DNA from: Verrucomicrobiota bacterium | GTDB taxonomy: Bacteria > Verrucomicrobiota > Verrucomicrobiia > Chthoniobacterales > UBA10450 | DNA: 34,926 bases | Reading direction: 5' to 3' | Assembly (NCBI GenBank): GCA_003219125.1 | Contig: QHPP01000269.1 | Location: 1-34,926, forward strand | Shown here: positions 15,056 through 23,394 of the stretch, piece by piece | Position numbering within the stretch: the first letter of the stretch is position 1 | How the letters are laid out: every line of letters starts with the position of its first letter | The notes under the pieces: generated by a model | What the model saw: only the letters and a program-made list of their open reading frames with translations | Told to the model about the DNA's origin: nothing | Database searches by the model: none | Position numbers and translations under genes: made by a program

Positions 15056-16042
15056 ATGGTTCGTCCCCTCCTGGTCGTATTGTTCACGGCAGCTCTGCTG
15101 TCGCTGTCATCGCTCTGTCGCGGAGCGTTGGCGGCTGAACCCGAGGTGATTAATGGCATCGCTGCCGTTGTCAAAAGCAATGACATCACCGATGTTATTA
15201 CCTATTCGGAAGTGCGCGCGTTGTCCGCCCCCAAAGAAAAGCTACTGCACGATCAGTATCGGGGGGAAGAGTTGATCACAAAAATCAAAGAGGCCCGCGC
15301 TGCCGCCCTCAAGGATTTAATCGATCGGCAGCTGATCATTCAGGCGTTCAAAAAAGAGGGCTTTCAGATTCCTGATCACTTCGTCGATCAACGCGTTCAG
15401 GACATGATCCGAGAGAACTTCAATGGCGATCGTAACACGTTTATCAAGACCCTCCAGGCGCAAAACTACTCTCTCGGAGAATTCAAAAAAATGGAGAGCG
15501 AAAGGATGATTGTGCAGGCGATGCGGCACAAGAATGTGGAAATCAATACCATCATCTCACCCAACCGGATTCAGGATTACTATCGCAAGCATGCTTCTGA
15601 GTTCACCAGCAAGGAGCAGGTTAAATTGCGCATGATCATGATCCCGGCCGGCACTTCCGATCCGGCGGGACAGAAGGCAATGGCGGAGGAGATCCTGAGC
15701 AAACTGGTTAACGGCGCCGAATTCGAGCGCATGGCGCAAATTTATTCCGAAGACAGCACCCGTGATCTTGGCGGCGACTGGGGCTGGGTCGACCGCGGAA
15801 CCTTGACGGCGCCGCTCGAGAAGGTCGCGTTTAATCTGCGACCCGGAAAAGTCAGCAACATCATCCAGCTCGGCGGGAACTATTACATTCTCAAAGTCGA
15901 AGATAAACGCGGCGGCGTCACGCGCTCCTTCGCCGAAGTCCGCGACGAGATTGAGAAAAAATTGGTCGCGGAAGAAGCGCAGGCCAAGCAGGAACGCTGG
16001 CTGACTAGTCTGCGCCAGAAAGCCTACATCAAGATGTACTGA
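15056..16042 (+). CDS. SurA-like parvulin peptidyl-prolyl isomerase
   Basis: 328 residues, periplasmic chaperone/isomerase likely helping outer-membrane proteins fold. A signal peptide covers the start (RPLLVVLFTAALLSLSSLCRGALAA). A SurA-N-like helical region follows (about 28-170: VINGIAAVVKSNDITDVITY, then DLIDRQLIIQAFKKEGF). One parvulin domain spans about 187-284, with EQVKLRMIMIP, FERMAQIYSEDSTRDLGGDWGWV and KVSNIIQLGGNYYILKVED. Only one PPIase domain is present, whereas enterobacterial SurA has two. A start further upstream (14993) would overlap mfd and bury the signal peptide; ATG 15056, 4 nt after the mfd stop, is clearly better. Confidence 0.9.
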   Translation: MVRPLLVVLFTAALLSLSSLCRGALAAEPEVINGIAAVVKSNDITDVITYSEVRALSAPKEKLLHDQYRGEELITKIKEARAAALKDLIDRQLIIQAFKKEGFQIPDHFVDQRVQDMIRENFNGDRNTFIKTLQAQNYSLGEFKKMESERMIVQAMRHKNVEINTIISPNRIQDYYRKHASEFTSKEQVKLRMIMIPAGTSDPAGQKAMAEEILSKLVNGAEFERMAQIYSEDSTRDLGGDWGWVDRGTLTAPLEKVAFNLRPGKVSNIIQLGGNYYILKVEDKRGGVTRSFAEVRDEIEKKLVAEEAQAKQERWLTSLRQKAYIKMY

Positions 16043-16161
16043 GGACGTTTGAGGTTTGGGAGTTGAGGTTTGACTTGAATATCAAACGCTTCATCGCCGC
16101 ACGTCCCTAACCGCTCGCCTCTGATCATTGCACAGAGCGGGAACTTCCGAGACAATGCCCG

Positions 16162-17049
16162 ATGCCTCTTCGTATCGGAATTACACTCGGTGATCCCGCC
16201 GGAATCGGACCCGAGATTATTCGGTCGGCGCTCGAGTCGGGCAAGCTAGCGAATGATGTCGACTATAAGGTAATCGGCCAGGTCGGGACTGTAGCTGCGG
16301 GAAGCCCATCGCACGATTCCGCCCGCGCCGCATTCGCCGCCATGGAAGAAGCGGCTGGCCTCGCCAATTCCGGTGAGATCGATGCCATCGTTACCGGCCC
16401 GATCCACAAAGCGCGGATGGCCGAAATTGGATTTGAATTTCCGGGGCAGACCGAATTTTTCGCGACGCGCTCTGGCACAACCAACTACGCAATGCTCCTG
16501 ACTGGAGGCGCGATCACCGTCGTGCTCGTCACAACTCACGTGCCACTGCGCGAAGTTCCCGCCTCCCTTAAAACCTCTGAAATCGTCCGCGTCGGGAAGT
16601 TACTCGACAATTTTCTGCGGAGTCGCGGTAAAGGCGTTCCCCGCGTTGCGGTTGCCGGTTTGAATCCACACGCGGGCGAATCCGGAAAAATCGGCCGTGA
16701 AGAAATCGAAATTATCGCTCCCGCCATCGCCGAATTAAACCAATCACTTCTCACTTCGCACCAATCACCTTCTCGTTTTACCGGTCCCGTTCCCCCTGAC
16801 ACGCTCTTCTTTCATCTCGCTAACGGGAAATGGGACGCTGCCCTTTGCATGTATCACGATCAGGGTTTGATCCCGTTGAAGCTGCACGCCTTCCATTCCG
16901 GTGTAAACGTTACCCTCGGCTTGCCCTTTCCGCGCACCAGTCCCGATCATGGCACCGCGTTCGATATTGCGGGCAAAGGCATCGGGTGCCCCGACAGTAT
17001 GATCGCAGCGATCAACCTGGCCGCGGAGCTCGCACAGAAAACGAGTTAG
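16162..17049 (+). CDS. pdxA: 4-hydroxythreonine-4-phosphate dehydrogenase PdxA
   Basis: 295 residues. PdxA oxidises 4-phosphohydroxy-L-threonine in DXP-dependent pyridoxal phosphate synthesis. The motif GITLGDPAGIGPEI starts the protein; the three metal-binding histidines are His126 (THVPL), His170 (NPHAGE) and His232 (MYHDQG). SPDHGTAFDIAGKG marks the C-terminal nucleotide-binding part. It is shorter than the usual 330 residues because the region after VIGQ (about 40-55) is trimmed. Residues 192-206 (LNQSLLTSHQSPSRF) are a little longer and less conserved than in relatives, encoded by a near-repetitive stretch (CAATCACTTCTCACTTCGCA, then CCAATCACC). The 119-nt spacer from surA has GTTTGAGG-type direct repeats. 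Confidence 0.95.
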   Translation: MPLRIGITLGDPAGIGPEIIRSALESGKLANDVDYKVIGQVGTVAAGSPSHDSARAAFAAMEEAAGLANSGEIDAIVTGPIHKARMAEIGFEFPGQTEFFATRSGTTNYAMLLTGGAITVVLVTTHVPLREVPASLKTSEIVRVGKLLDNFLRSRGKGVPRVAVAGLNPHAGESGKIGREEIEIIAPAIAELNQSLLTSHQSPSRFTGPVPPDTLFFHLANGKWDAALCMYHDQGLIPLKLHAFHSGVNVTLGLPFPRTSPDHGTAFDIAGKGIGCPDSMIAAINLAAELAQKTS

Positions 17050-17101
17050 TCATGTTTGTCCACGAAACACACGAACCACGCGAAAACGGAACAAGCGATA
17101 A

Positions 17102-17728
17102 ATGAAGAAAATTCTTCCATCGCATCTCACATTGCTCGGCATTGTCGCCATCGTCCTGGCGTGGTCGGCATGGCAGCCGTACGATCGCTTGACCTGGTGG
17201 CTGGAAGTTTTGCCGGCGCTGGCTGCACTAGCGGTTCTATTCGCGACTTATCGACGCTTTGAATTCACAACTTTGACCTATACCCTCATTGCCCTGCACA
17301 TGTGCGTCCTTTTTGTCGGCGGTCATTATACCTATGCACGCGTCCCTTTGTTCGATTGGCTTCGACCGATCTTCGGCTGGCATCGCAACCATTACGATCG
17401 ACTTGGTCACATCGTGCAGGGCTTTGTTCCCGCCATCGTCACGCGCGAAGTTTTTGTTCGCTTGCAGATCCTGAGAAAGACCGGCTGGCAGCCCTTTTTG
17501 GTTGTCTGCGTTTGCCTTGCCATCAGTGCTTTTTACGAGCTCATCGAATGGTGGACGGCGCTGGCCAGCGGCGACGCCGCCATTAGCTTTCTCGGGACCC
17601 AGGGCGACCCCTGGGACACTCAAGAGGATATGTTTTGCGCTCTGCTCAGCGCTATTGCCGCTATCGCTTTATTGTCGCGGGTTCAGGACCGCGCGATTAA
17701 TCGCTTGGTCACTCACACTTCATCATGA
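17102..17728 (+). CDS. DUF2238 (YjdF-like) membrane protein
   Basis: 208 residues with about six membrane helices. The DUF2238 signature is strong: GGHYTYARVPLFDWLRPIFG, then RNHYDRLGHIVQGFVPAI, YELIEWW, and FLGTQGDPWDTQEDMFCAL. The conserved His, Asp, Glu and Trp residues inside the membrane suggest an active site, but no reaction is established to my knowledge. The short spacer after pdxA (17050-17101) contains CCACGAAACACACGAACCAC, a phrase that looks like an intergenic filler repeat. The stop overlaps the next gene's ATG (ATGA), so the ABC-2 permease is translationally coupled. Confidence 0.9.
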   Translation: MKKILPSHLTLLGIVAIVLAWSAWQPYDRLTWWLEVLPALAALAVLFATYRRFEFTTLTYTLIALHMCVLFVGGHYTYARVPLFDWLRPIFGWHRNHYDRLGHIVQGFVPAIVTREVFVRLQILRKTGWQPFLVVCVCLAISAFYELIEWWTALASGDAAISFLGTQGDPWDTQEDMFCALLSAIAAIALLSRVQDRAINRLVTHTSS

Positions 17729-18534
17729 ATCTCGCCAAATACGGCAGCGTTTTTAACATCGGCCTCCAGAATACCTTCGTCTATCGCTGGAACTACTTTC
17801 TGCGCGCGCTTTTCGGTTTGATTCCGCTTGCCGGCACGGTCTTTCTCTGGCGCGCCATCTTTCAAGAGCCGGGCGGTAAAGGTTTTGGCGGCTACGATTA
17901 CGGCTCGATGATTTACTATTATTTACTAACAATTCTTGTCTCCAACCTTGTCACCCCGACAGAAGACGACTGGCAGATCGCAGCTGATATTCGCGAAGGC
18001 CAGATCAATTCCTTCCTCACCAAACCCCTAAGCTATCTCGGCTATCGGACCGGTATCTTTCTCGCTGGCCGGCTGGTTTATACGGCCGTCACGATTATCC
18101 CAATCGCGCTAATCTTCTTCTACTTCCGAAACTATCTTCAACTGCCATCAAGCGTAGTTACCTACCTGCTTTCGATTACTTCGCTCGTCATGGCCGCGTT
18201 CATTCAGTTTTTCATTACCTACTCATTGGCCATGATGGCGTTCTGGATACTCGAGATTTCAACGATTGTCTTCATTGTCTACTCATTCGAATACTTTCTC
18301 GGCGGTCAGATGTTTCCGGTCGATATCATGCCAATCGGCGTGCAAGCAGTAATGAAATGGCTGCCGTTCTACTACGAGCTATTTTGCCCAATCGCGATTT
18401 TCCTGGGCCGCCTGCAAGGCGCCGAGCTGATTCAGGCACTCATTATCCAGTTATGCTGGCTGGCTGTCACCTGGGCCGTCGCCCAATTCATGTGGAAGCG
18501 CGGCCTCGGCCATTACCAGGCCGTCGGCGGATAG
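17725..18534 (+). CDS. ABC-2 type permease, half-transporter A
   Basis: 269 residues, six predicted helices, member of the ABC-2 family resembling PF06182 (ABC2_membrane_6). Useful landmarks are the conserved amphipathic start (VFNIGLQNTFVYRWNYFLRA), DIREGQINSFLTKPLSYLGYR after the second helix, and GGQMFPVDIMP before the last pair of helices. Such permeases work as heterodimers with a second member of the family and one ATPase; the second member appears at 22483-23286, on the same strand but 3.9 kb away. No dedicated ATPase is in the window. Substrate unknown. Confidence 0.88.
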   Translation: MNLAKYGSVFNIGLQNTFVYRWNYFLRALFGLIPLAGTVFLWRAIFQEPGGKGFGGYDYGSMIYYYLLTILVSNLVTPTEDDWQIAADIREGQINSFLTKPLSYLGYRTGIFLAGRLVYTAVTIIPIALIFFYFRNYLQLPSSVVTYLLSITSLVMAAFIQFFITYSLAMMAFWILEISTIVFIVYSFEYFLGGQMFPVDIMPIGVQAVMKWLPFYYELFCPIAIFLGRLQGAELIQALIIQLCWLAVTWAVAQFMWKRGLGHYQAVGG

Positions 18535-18587
18535 CTTAGATTCGCTATCGGATTCAGCGGTTGATGCGACCCGCCGCAATGCTCTGG

Positions 18588-18953
18588 TTATTTTGTCACA
18601 GGTAAGCCGGCCGCCTTCCAAGCTTTGAAGCCACCGGCCATTGATTTCACGTTTTTGTAGCCCATTCGCTGCAAACTTTCGGCGGCCAGAGCGGAGCGAC
18701 CGCCGCCGCCGCAATGAGTGATGATCGGCGTTGAAAGATCCGGCGCGGATTCTTCGATCTCCAGTTCAACCGTTCCACGACTGAAATTTTTTGCGCCGGG
18801 GACGTGTCCCTCCCGACATTCCTCGGGGTCACGCACATCGATGAGCAAGGTGTCGCCACGTTTCAGCGCGACTGCTGTTTCTTGCGGCGAAATTTCCCGA
18901 ATATTCTCCTTCGCATCAGCGACCAGTTTTTCGAATCGTGCGTGCTCAGCCAT
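18588..18953 (-). CDS. rhodanese-like sulfurtransferase
   Basis: 121 residues, a single rhodanese domain. LLIDVRDPEECREGHVPGAKN (37-57) and the active-site loop THCGGGGRSALAAE are present, with Cys81 as the catalytic residue in a CGGGGR loop. The terminal MAGGFKAWKAAGLPV is the usual rhodanese ending. It would transfer sulfane sulfur in the cytoplasm. It lies downstream of the MacAB genes on the same strand but is separated from them by a 198-nt inverted-repeat element, and it converges with the ABC-2 permease gene. Confidence 0.92.
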   Translation of the reverse strand: MAEHARFEKLVADAKENIREISPQETAVALKRGDTLLIDVRDPEECREGHVPGAKNFSRGTVELEIEESAPDLSTPIITHCGGGGRSALAAESLQRMGYKNVKSMAGGFKAWKAAGLPVTK

Positions 18954-18959
18954 GAAGCA

Positions 18960-19157
18960 ATGATGAATGACGAAGCGCGAATGTCGAATGACGACGCGGC
19001 CCTAACAATCGCATTTTGGTCGAGTCCGAGTTGCCGTCAGTTTTCGTGGAACGTAAACGGTCCTCCCTCAGGGAGAGGCAGATGCGTTTAGCGACTTTGA
19101 TCATTTGAGCATTCCTTCGTCATTCCTCATTCGGGCTTCGCCATTTTTTCATCATTC
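18960..19157. repeat. inverted-repeat element, GAATGACGA family
   Basis: The left arm (from 18960) reads ATGATGAATGACGAAGCGCG; the reverse complement of the right arm (ending 19157) reads AATGATGAAAAAATGGCGAA. Arms are about 37-40 nt with mismatches and a roughly 120-nt centre. The centre has a small palindrome CTCCCTCAGGGAG. The right arm overlaps the stop codon of the MacB-like permease. No ORF is credible within it. Confidence 0.7.
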
Positions 19158-20369
19158 GTAGCGCAACGCTTCAATTGGATCGAGGGCGGCGGCCTTCCGC
19201 GCCGGATAAAAGCCGAAGAAAATTCCAACGGCGGCACTGAAAAGAAACGCCAGCACGATCGACCCCGGCGAAATTAGCGAAGGCCAATGTTTGATCGCCG
19301 AAAGAATTTTCGAGGCCACAATGCCGAGAATAATTCCGAGCAACCCACCAACTGAACTGAGCGAGACCGCTTCGATCAAGAACTGAGTGAGAATATCGCG
19401 ACCATGCGCGCCCACTGCCATCCGCGTCCCGATCTCGCGAGTTCGTTCCGTTACGCTTACCAGCATGATGTTCATAATGCCGATGCCGCCAACCACCAGC
19501 GAAACGCCTGCAATCGCGCCTAGCAATCCCGCCATGACGTCGGCCGTCGCCGTTGCCGCCTCTGCGATTTCCTGCTGGTTGCGCACGGTAAAGTCGTCAT
19601 CGCGGCCGGCCCGGATGTTGTGTCGCTGGCGTAACAAGGAGGTGATTTGCTGCTCCGCCGGTTCGAGATCGCTCGCATTTGCAACCTGGACATTGATGTT
19701 GCGCAAGGTCGTGCCGCCCGCAACGCGCTTCATCGCGCTGCTGTAAGGCATAACCACAACATCGTCCTGATCGGTCCCCTGAATGCTGAGCCCTTTCGGG
19801 GTGAGCACGCCGCTAACGATAAATGGTACGTTCTTGATCCGCAGGGTTTGACCAACGGGATCGTCGTTGCCGAAGACTTGCGTGGCGGTGGTCTGTCCGA
19901 TAACGCAGACCTTATTGGCGCTGCGCACGTCCTGCGCGGTAAACGGAGCGCCCTCCGCCAGCGGCCACTGCCGAATATCGAAATAATCCGGCGATTCGCC
20001 CATCACCCGGGTAAACCAGTTCTGGTTGCCCGCCGCGATTTGCGCGGTGGACGGAACTTCTTCGCTGACCCCGATAACGCTCGGCACTTCACGCCGGATT
20101 GCTTCGGCATCTTCGATTTTCAAAGTTCCGGCCCCGCCCCAACCGGTGCGAATGCCACTGGAAGTTGTACTGCCGGATGAAATGACGATGACGTTTTGCC
20201 CCAGGCTGGCAATCTGCGCTTCCACCTGAGCTTTCGCGCCCGAGCCAATCCCAACCATGGCGATGACCGCGCCAACGCCAATAATAATGCCGAGGGCAGT
20301 GAGCGCGGAACGAAGCTTGTTCCGCCGCAGGGCGCGAAATGCAACGTTGATTGTCGAAGTTACTCTCAT
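19152..20369 (-). CDS. MacB-type ABC permease (FtsX fold)
   Basis: 405 residues. The MacB/FtsX layout is clear: helix 1 (about 18-42, LRSALTALGIIIGVGAVIAMVGIG), a large periplasmic domain (about 45-270), then three helices beginning at SLVVGGIGIMNIMLVSVTERTREIGTRMAVGA and finishing with FFGFYPARKAAALDPIEALRYE. In contrast to E. coli MacB, the ATPase is a separate gene just upstream. Works with the adaptor at 21252-22445 in efflux or lipoprotein-related export across the inner membrane. I chose ATG 20369; a GTG at 20381 would add four residues from the repeat that separates it from the ATPase. Confidence 0.93.
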   Translation of the reverse strand: MRVTSTINVAFRALRRNKLRSALTALGIIIGVGAVIAMVGIGSGAKAQVEAQIASLGQNVIVISSGSTTSSGIRTGWGGAGTLKIEDAEAIRREVPSVIGVSEEVPSTAQIAAGNQNWFTRVMGESPDYFDIRQWPLAEGAPFTAQDVRSANKVCVIGQTTATQVFGNDDPVGQTLRIKNVPFIVSGVLTPKGLSIQGTDQDDVVVMPYSSAMKRVAGGTTLRNINVQVANASDLEPAEQQITSLLRQRHNIRAGRDDDFTVRNQQEIAEAATATADVMAGLLGAIAGVSLVVGGIGIMNIMLVSVTERTREIGTRMAVGAHGRDILTQFLIEAVSLSSVGGLLGIILGIVASKILSAIKHWPSLISPGSIVLAFLFSAAVGIFFGFYPARKAAALDPIEALRYE

Positions 20370-20382
20370 GGCGCGCGACACT

Positions 20383-20464
20383 GGAGTAACGGAGTGGAGT
20401 ATTGTAGTAATGATGTGAAAGAAGTGTTTTCCATTACTTCATCAGTCCATTACTCCATCACTCC
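20383..20464. repeat. inverted repeat between macB genes
   Basis: The left arm GGAGTAACGGAGTGGAGTAT (from 20383) pairs imperfectly with the right arm, whose reverse complement reads GGAGTGATGGAGTAATGGAC (to 20464). Both arms carry direct GGAGT repeats. The right arm encodes the last codons (SDGVMD and stop) of the ATPase. Confidence 0.7.
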
Positions 20465-21194
20465 GTCTGCCGAGTTCATCCGCAGCGTTGCGACGCTCTG
20501 CTACGGCAAAATCATTTAAAACGAGACCATCGCGCAGAACGACATTGCGTCGGGCATAGGCGGCAATGTCCGACTCGTGGGTGACCATGACAATCGTAAT
20601 GCCTCGCTCATTTAGTTGCTGGAAGATTCCCATGATTTCAATGCTAGTTCGGCTGTCGAGGTTCCCGGTCGGCTCATCCGCGAGCAAGACCTCGGGGTCA
20701 TTGATCAGCGCCCGCGCAATGGCGACGCGTTGCTGCTGTCCGCCGGAAAGCTGACTGGGATGATGTTCCTCGCGCCCCTGCAAACCAACTGAAGCCAGAA
20801 TGCGATCGGCCCGCTCCCGCAGTTGATGATTACTCAGCGCATGCCGTGCGTAGAGCAACGGCAGCTCGACATTTTCGCGCGCGGAAGTACGCGGCAATAG
20901 ATTAAAGCTTTGGAAAACAAACCCCAGTTTACCGTTGCGGATATCGGCCAGTTGATCGCGGTTCAAATGCGAGACATCGGTGTTATCGAGGAGATATTGT
21001 CCGCGGGTCGGCCGATCCAGACAGCCAAGCAGATTCATTAAGGTCGATTTTCCTGAGCCGCTCGCGCCCATCAGGGCAACGAATTCGCCGCGCTGAATCT
21101 CGAGCGACACTCCGCGCACGGCCTGCACTTCTACTTCGCCGGTGAGATAGGTCTTGTGAACGTCGATTAATTTAACAACGGTGCCGTTGTTCAT
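20442..21194 (-). CDS. MacB/LolD-type ABC ATPase
   Basis: 250 residues. Motifs: Walker A GASGSGKST (43-51), Q-loop in GFVFQSFNLLPR, signature LSGGQ (149-153), Walker B with DEPTGNLD (173-180) and switch His206 in VTHESD. This set is typical of the MacB/LolD (MJ0796) group. Its partner permease follows after a 72-nt spacer and the adaptor precedes it by 57 nt. The C-terminal tail AERRNAADELGRRSDGVMD goes beyond the family end (VVLRDG) and its last residues come from the inverted repeat at 20383-20464. Confidence 0.93.
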   Translation of the reverse strand: MNNGTVVKLIDVHKTYLTGEVEVQAVRGVSLEIQRGEFVALMGASGSGKSTLMNLLGCLDRPTRGQYLLDNTDVSHLNRDQLADIRNGKLGFVFQSFNLLPRTSARENVELPLLYARHALSNHQLRERADRILASVGLQGREEHHPSQLSGGQQQRVAIARALINDPEVLLADEPTGNLDSRTSIEIMGIFQQLNERGITIVMVTHESDIAAYARRNVVLRDGLVLNDFAVAERRNAADELGRRSDGVMD

Positions 21195-21208
21195 ATCGCT
21201 CCTAACGC

Positions 21209-21238
21209 ACTTGGACGATACGAAGATCGTCCCTCCAC
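21209..21238. repeat. short hairpin between adaptor and ATPase
   Basis: GGACGAT and ATCGTCC form a 7-bp stem around ACGAAG, followed by CCTCCACC. On the minus strand it reads GGTGGAGGGACGATC, slightly like the GGGGCGAG-family arms. Confidence 0.4.
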
Positions 21239-21251
21239 CGTGTCATAGCGA

Positions 21252-22445
21252 TCATGGGAAGCGCCGTGGTCCGCCGAACGGATTTCCCTGCTGCGACGCA
21301 GCGGCGGCATTGGGCGCGTTGAGTTGCGCGGTGATGACCCGATCTTTATCCGCTAATCCCTCCAACACTTCCGTGGTTGTCCCATCGCTGATGCCGGTTT
21401 TGATTTGCACTGGCTCGGCCCTGCTCCCGCGTAAGACAGAAACCGTGCGACCCGTCGCCCGCGGACCGGCCGATCCGCTAGGACCAGAACCGCCACGGTT
21501 TTGACCGGACGCCGAACGCTCCGGAGTGGGCGCGTTCGCTGGACGGTAACGCAGCGCCGCATTGGAAATTTTAAGCACGTCTTCCTTGTGCGCGATGATA
21601 ATCGAGACGTTCGCCGTCATTCCCGGTTTGAGTTTCAGATCGGCATTATTCACGCCGATGACCGTGTCGTAAGTGACCACGTTCTGCACCGTGATCGGCG
21701 CGTTGCGCACTTGTACGACCTTGCCGTGGAAGGTGCGGTTCGGGAAAGCATCAACGCTGAAGTCGACATTCTGATCAACCGTTACCGCCCCGACGTCAGC
21801 TTCGGCGACGTTGGCGTCGATTTGCATTTTCGTTAGATCATTCGCGATCGTAAAAATCACCGGCGCCTGCAAACTGGCGGCCACGGTCTGCCCGACATCA
21901 ACGCTGCGCGAAATCACCTCGCCATCCACCGGCGATTTGATGGTGCAATGATCGAGATCGGCCTTCGCTTTATCGAGCGCACCCTGTTTGATTTTCACAT
22001 TCGCTTCGGCCTGATGCAGATTCGCCGTTGCTTGATCGACGTCGGCCTGCGAAGAATTTTTTTTCGCGAACAATTCCTGGGTGCGCGTCGCATTCACTTT
22101 CGCCAGTTCCAACGCTGCCTGCGCATTCGCCAGATCGCCCTCCGCCTGCGTCACCGTCGCCTGAAACAAAACCGGATCGATCTGTGCGACAACGTCGCCC
22201 GCCTTCACCTTAGAATTAAAATCGGCGAAAAGTTTTTGGATATTCCCCGAAACCTGACTGCCCACCTGCACGTTCACGACCGGGTTCAATGTGCCCGTAG
22301 CGGTCACCGTTTGCGTGATCGGACCACGCGTCACCGTCGCTGTCTGAAACTGAGCAGCGTTCGATGTTCCCAATCGGCTAAAAAGGAAAAACGCGGCGAT
22401 CAAAAGGACGATTACCACGATGATAAGATTGCGGCGACTCGTCAT
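21252..22445 (-). CDS. MacA-like periplasmic adaptor (HlyD/RND-type)
   Basis: 397 residues. One N-terminal helix (about 6-24), then the adaptor fold: TVTRGPITQTVTATGTLNPV (beta-barrel entry), a barrel-sandwich half GSQVSGNIQKLFADFNSKVKAGD, an alpha hairpin (about 90-165, with EGDLANAQAALELAKVNATR), the second half KSPVDGEVISRSVDVGQTV, and a barrel/membrane-proximal region with LKLKPGMTANVSII. A Gly/Ser/Pro/Arg-rich insert (about 305-345) interrupts the last domain. It links the inner-membrane MacB pair to an outer-membrane channel that is not in the window. It is first in its operon and starts only 37 nt from the divergent ABC-2 gene. An upstream GTG (22466) would add seven residues. Confidence 0.93.
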   Translation of the reverse strand: MTSRRNLIIVVIVLLIAAFFLFSRLGTSNAAQFQTATVTRGPITQTVTATGTLNPVVNVQVGSQVSGNIQKLFADFNSKVKAGDVVAQIDPVLFQATVTQAEGDLANAQAALELAKVNATRTQELFAKKNSSQADVDQATANLHQAEANVKIKQGALDKAKADLDHCTIKSPVDGEVISRSVDVGQTVAASLQAPVIFTIANDLTKMQIDANVAEADVGAVTVDQNVDFSVDAFPNRTFHGKVVQVRNAPITVQNVVTYDTVIGVNNADLKLKPGMTANVSIIIAHKEDVLKISNAALRYRPANAPTPERSASGQNRGGSGPSGSAGPRATGRTVSVLRGSRAEPVQIKTGISDGTTTEVLEGLADKDRVITAQLNAPNAAAASQQGNPFGGPRRFP

Positions 22446-22482
22446 TTTGCTTCGAAGCGTGGGCACATCTTTATTATGACAA

Positions 22483-23286
22483 GTGAAAGGCCTGCGGCGT
22501 TACATCGAAATTTACTCCATCATGCTGCGCAACTCGCTCATTCGCGAGATGAGCTTCAAAGCGAATTTCATTCTCTGGATGCTGGTGGAAGTGCTTTGGT
22601 TCCTCGGCCAAATTGTCTTTTTCAGCATCATCTTTGGCTCGATCGATCAGATCGGTGACTGGTCAAAATGGGAAGTCGTCCTCCTCGTCGGCACTCACCA
22701 GATCATTGCCCAGCTTTTCCAGGCGTTCTTTTTCGTCAATGTCGCGAACATTCCTGAATTGGTCCGCACCGGAAGACTCGACTCACTCCTGGTGCTTCCG
22801 ATCGACAGCCAGTTCGCCGTTTCTTCGAAGCAATTCGGGCTCGACAGTGTGGTCAATGCCGCGCTCGGCGGCGTGGTCGTTGTTGTTTCGCTCACTCGTC
22901 TCGGAGTTATGCCACAGCCATTGCACATTCTTCTGTATTTGGTGGCGATCGGTTTCGGGATCGCCATTCACTACTCCATCATGTTGAATCTGGCGGCGGT
23001 CAGCTTCTGGATCGTGCGCGCCCAGGGACTCGTTTACGGTTACTTCAACTTCCTCAATATCGCGCGTTATCCCGATGTCATTTATCCGCGTCTCTTCCGC
23101 TGGATTTTTAGCTGGATCATCCCGGTGGTGATCGTCGCTAATATTCCGGCGCGTGTTTTGATCAAATCGCTGGGCCAGCCGCTTCCGTTGATGCTGCAAA
23201 TGATCGCCGCATCGTTGATCATCTTCTGGTCTTCACGTCTGTTTTGGCGCTTCGCTTTGAAGCGCTATTCCAGCGCAAGTTCCTAA
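22483..23286 (+). CDS. ABC-2 type permease, half-transporter B
   Basis: 267 residues, six predicted helices, same family as the gene at 17725-18534 (PF06182-like). Landmarks: YIEIYSIMLRNSLIREMSFKAN at the start, NIPELVRTGRLDSLLVLPID after helix 2 (equivalent to the DIREGQINSFLTKPLSY of half A), and an IPVVIVANIPARVL-like segment near the end. Start GTG 22483 is the only one that keeps the amphipathic N-terminus. It most likely dimerises with half A; the ATPase is missing from the window. It is divergent from macA with a very short shared spacer. Confidence 0.88.
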   Translation: MKGLRRYIEIYSIMLRNSLIREMSFKANFILWMLVEVLWFLGQIVFFSIIFGSIDQIGDWSKWEVVLLVGTHQIIAQLFQAFFFVNVANIPELVRTGRLDSLLVLPIDSQFAVSSKQFGLDSVVNAALGGVVVVVSLTRLGVMPQPLHILLYLVAIGFGIAIHYSIMLNLAAVSFWIVRAQGLVYGYFNFLNIARYPDVIYPRLFRWIFSWIIPVVIVANIPARVLIKSLGQPLPLMLQMIAASLIIFWSSRLFWRFALKRYSSASS

Positions 23287-23360
23287 GCGAAAACGGCTTT
23301 GCCAGGGAGTAAATCTCCGCTTGCGCCACTGAAGATTTGTCCTTAATTAAGCGCTCTCTT

Positions 23361-23381
23361 CGCGCCGTAAATCTCGGCGCG
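23361..23381. promoter_or_regulatory. hairpin upstream of the DksA-like gene
   Basis: CGCGCCG and CGGCGCG form a perfect 7-bp stem around TAAATCT, ending 13 nt before ATG 23395. It would lie in the 5' leader, where it could act as an operator or influence translation; a role is only inferred. Confidence 0.4.
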
Positions 23382-23394
23382 AGATTTGATTTTT

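Noticed and set aside
21948-22658. Plus-strand 236-aa ORF rich in Arg and His
   Set aside because: Antisense to the MacA-like adaptor and out of frame with the ABC-2 gene.
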